Source: Narthecium ossifragum (taxonomy: Eukaryota; Streptophyta; Magnoliopsida; Dioscoreales; Nartheciaceae). Taken from it: a DNA stretch of 64,000 nucleotides. Shown in pieces: positions 61,201-64,000 of the stretch (position 1 is the stretch's first letter; each line of letters begins with the position of its first letter). The DNA lies in assembly GCA_963920575.1 (NCBI GenBank), contig OY986965.1, positions 17,314,957 to 17,378,956 of the forward strand, written 5' to 3'. The translations under genes and the position numbers were made by a program. Below the pieces are notes generated by a model. The model ran no database searches, was not told the origin of the DNA, and worked only from the letters and a program-made list of their open reading frames with translations.

Positions 61201-61689
61201 CCGCTCCCGGAGCACAACCAAGCACTAGCGAAGCCACAGAGGACACATTGGGCCTTAAATTCCAAGTGATGTGCGACCAATAATGTGAAATGCGCATCGT
61301 CACTTGGGTTCTAGATGTTTTGCTAACGGAATATATGTAAAACTCTTTTTGTAATTGATGTGTATGTGTTTTGTGATGATACTGTTGTATCATGCTGTAA
61401 AGTTGTCAGTCGAATGATATGGTTATGCTCAACATTGTTTTATTAAGCTTGTGATTCTATGATCTTTTTTTTGCTCTTTTAAGTGGTCATTTGGTGGCAA
61501 TAATTGATTACCATGGGACTTGGAGTTTTTTTGAAACCATGATCAGCTCCAACACCTAGTTATGGCAAGTTGATCTGTCAAGAGAAAGAGTAGAAGCGTG
61601 ATCTAAATCTTGCCCAAATGCTCACAAAAATAGAAATAAGTGTTATGGCAGGTTTACAAAATAAGACTACTTTTATTTGGCCTACAACT

Positions 61690-62310
61690 AGCTCACAAAA
61701 CATCTTGAACGGCTCCCTGCAACTCTTGAACGGCTAGTTTATTTAGTCTGCGCATTGATGGCGGTCGATCCATGCATCGTCCGCCACATTGACCGCCATA
61801 AAAAAACAATTGCCTTCTTGAGCCGTGTTCGATCCACACATCGTCCGCTAGATCAACCGTGAGCCTCTGTTATGAAAAATATACTTCAAGGTCAATACTG
61901 TGTTTGACCGCCGCTTCCTCAAATTAAGTCAACATAATCCGCGGTCGATCGGTGTATCATCTGCTGGCCTATAATATTTAAAAAATAATTTCCCTCCAAG
62001 CCAATACTTAGCCCAAGTAATAATACACAAACAAGCTCCGCGGTCGATCCATGCATCGATCGTGACGCTCTATGAAGAAAAAGGCTTCTCAGAGTCGATG
62101 TCTATATCGACCGCGAGCCAACCCAAATTTTGACCAAGTTGGGTGCATCCACTGTGCAATCCTGCGGTCGATCCATGCATCGACCGCCAGTACAAGAAAT
62201 TCTCAAATATGAATTTTAAAGCTTCCAATCAAAGGAGAAATTAATATCAAACATATATTTTATCATTTAATATACATCCACATAATCAAAATAAGCTCAG
62301 GATCAACAAG
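61690..62310 (-). repeat. Degraded copia LTR related to element H
   Basis: Aligns by eye with the half of the H LTR that carries the CGGTCGAT palindromes (TTGAGCC..G.TCGATCCACACATC, TCTGTTATGAAAA, AAATATGAATTTTAA) and ends GGATCAACA like GGGCTAACA. The other half is missing. Six or so weakened palindromes remain at 61755-62190. Confidence 0.7.
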
Positions 62311-63240
62311 TAGAAGCTGAGAGATTAAGCTAATGTTGAGTCTATTAAATTGGTTTGCTAATTATGAGCTTATGTTATCTTGCTTGCAGTTGAGTAGAAG
62401 TAGATTTGTATGTGTATTAAGCTAAGTATGAAAGGTAAAACAAATGGAATTTATGGAAAATTTTGGTAGCATTTCCTTTGTATATTTGATATAGCATCAG
62501 GTGCATACAATTGTTTGACATATACAATATAGGAGTTACACCCTTGAAACAATAGAACAAAGCAAAAGCCATTTACAAAAATAGTGAGGTACACCCTCGC
62601 GGGCATTGAATTAAGAAGAACCATTCAGTCAAGCATTTACTCCATCACAAAATATGAGGTACTCCATCAAACTGCTTGAGGTACTCCACACTTCTGGCAG
62701 CAAATAAATATCTAACAACAAATGGTGACATGTAGTTATAAAGCACAATTTTACTCCTATACAATGATCATTAGTTCTCTCATCCATCTTGAAGAGAAAG
62801 TAAGCCACAATCACATTTCTCCATCGCTGTCATTATGATCCGACTCATACATGCTTTTCCGTTGGAATACCTGCATGAAAAGCATTTCAATTAGCATATA
62901 TATACATGACTGTTTAAGTAATTAAATCAGCCATATTAATACCTTGCTATAGAATGATGATTCAATTCTGGCAAATCTGAATCCAGAGCTTCATTATGTA
63001 GACATTTTTAGATTATCATCTAACTTAGATGAATCAATTTCGAATGTTAACTGTGAGAATCCAAGTTGAGGTTGTGGTAAAAGTTCTTCAACTATTCATT
63101 GAGGGAAAAGGCAGTATATATGACAGAAATACATGGAGGTGGCATAGAGTTCCACAAGAGTGACAACTTAACCTAATCCTGCAATGTGCAATAATCAAAT
63201 ATGTACAGTAACATTAATAACAAGATCAAGAAAACAACAC
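62311..63240. other. AT-rich region with a possible minus-strand exon
   Basis: Mostly featureless. On the minus strand 63092-62994 an open stretch reads VEELLPQPQLGFSQLTFEID then SSKLDDNLKMST and a stop, preceded by an AG. It could be the last exon of the gene whose repeated exons lie at 63241-63960; this is only a suggestion. Confidence 0.35.
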
Positions 63241-63960
63241 TAACAGGCCTGTCTATTTAATGAGAACAACGAAGACAATTCATGCACTTGTGGTCCCAAT
63301 CTCTGTAGAATTCTAACATAATTTAGTGACAACAACGAATAAATAACAAGTGATGTAAATATTTAAAACTTACATAATTATGTTGTGGATAACTGGACCC
63401 AGCGCCAATATCAGACAATTCATGTACTTGTGGTCTCAATCTATGTAGAATTCTAACATTATTTAGTAACAACAACGGAAAAATAACAAGTGGTGTAAAT
63501 ATTTAAAACTTACATAATTATGTTGTGGATAACTAGACCCAGCTCCAACATGAGACAATTCATGCACTTGTGGTCCCAATCTCTGTAGAATTCTAACATG
63601 ATTTAGTGACAATAGCGGATAAATAACAAGTGATGTAAATATTTAAAACTTACATAATTATGTTATGGATAACTGGACCCAGCTCAACCATGCAATTCAT
63701 GCACTTGTGGTCCCAATCTCTGTAGAATTTTAATATGATTTAGTGACAACAATGGATAAATAACAAGTGATGTAAATATTTAAAACTTACATAATTATGT
63801 TGTGGATAACTGACCCAGCTCCAACATGAGATAATTTATGCACTTGTGGTCTCAATCTCTGTAGAATTCTAATATGATTTAGTGACAACATCGGATACAT
63901 AACAACTGATATAAATATTTAAAACTTACATAATTTAAATTCATCTTATTGGTATATTGT
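63241..63960 (-). repeat. About five 140-bp tandem units, exon-plus-intron like on the minus strand
   Basis: Units recur at 63276, 63416, 63556, 63693 and 63832 (periods 140, 140, 137, 139). On the minus strand each unit has a TTCTACAG acceptor, a block of about 69 nt and a TAT|GTAAGTTTT donor, then a 71-bp AT-rich spacer. The block of the unit at 63511-63579 is exactly 69 nt and reads RLGPQVHELSHVGAGSSYPQ HNY (split for length). Other copies carry a changed acceptor (63430), a 66-nt block with a stop (63690) or a 68-nt block (63830). The protein is not recognised. Confidence 0.75.
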
Positions 63961-64000
63961 ATCCCATAAGTCTCAGCCAAATAAACATTATGTCTTGTTT
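63930..64000 (-). CDS. Partial exon of an unknown gene at the window edge
   Basis: On the minus strand the frame TRHNVYLAETYGIQYTNKMN followed by LNY ends at the same TAT|GTAAGTTTT donor as the tandem units, in the same phase. It is probably the exon upstream of the repeated ones; the rest is outside the window. No family recognised. Confidence 0.4.

Overview
The window is nuclear DNA from a flowering plant; I cannot name the species. Evidence for this is a spliced bHLH regulator of the anthocyanin/proanthocyanidin type, a spliced ALMT-type anion channel gene, Ty3/gypsy and Ty1/copia LTR retrotransposons with tRNA-Met-like primer sites, a hAT transposon, a gene-capturing MULE (Pack-MULE) and a 5S-bearing TRIM. 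No bacterial, organellar or CRISPR features were seen. About two thirds of the window is transposable element.

Region 1-5815 is repeat. It holds the 3' end and 3' LTR of a gypsy element (LTR 66-2108, itself carrying a Cassandra-like TRIM at 1105-1546), then an antisense plant-mobile-domain ORF (2556-3446) followed by LTR-like sequence.

Region 5816-24653 is the genic core. A bHLH gene (TT8/AN1 type, nine exons, 6176-20101, + strand) and an ALMT gene (six exons, 20990-24653, - strand) lie tail to tail. The bHLH gene is stretched by an 8.2-kb intron 3 packed with a decayed hAT transposon (candidate ends 7822 and 15483), a solo LTR (10786-12099) and a Pack-MULE (13451-15233). The Pack-MULE carries pieces of a pectin methylesterase/invertase inhibitor gene and a class III chitinase gene between perfect 9-bp target-site duplications. 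The ALMT gene reads well but has a 1-nt frameshift in exon 5 and a possible GC donor.

Region 28339-60670 is one chromovirus-like gypsy element (350-359 bp LTRs, PBS, gag-pol, chromodomain tail, purine tract) blown up to 32 kb by nested insertions. Most insertions are delimited by 5-bp duplications: solo LTR G (29144-31777, CGACC), gag-only copia element H (34470-39342, ACGGA) with solo LTR I inside (37700-38572, TACAA), and composite LTR C (40629-60046, CGTTG). C in turn contains the nearly complete gypsy element B (42348-52114, TCCAG) and a truncated sister D (from 52719), whose LTR holds solo LTR E (54796-56950). The youngest large insertion is B, whose two 2.4-kb LTRs are nearly identical and whose gag-pol frame is broken by only three recognised stops, all of the C-to-T type.

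Region 60671-64000 holds a GRF zinc-finger fragment, a degraded copia LTR and, at the right edge, about five 140-bp tandem units. On the minus strand each unit looks like a 69-nt exon plus a short intron.

A recurring theme is arrays of short palindromes centred on GATCGATC or on CGGTCGAT...ATCGACCG inside the LTRs of several otherwise different families, often about 200 bp from the LTR start.
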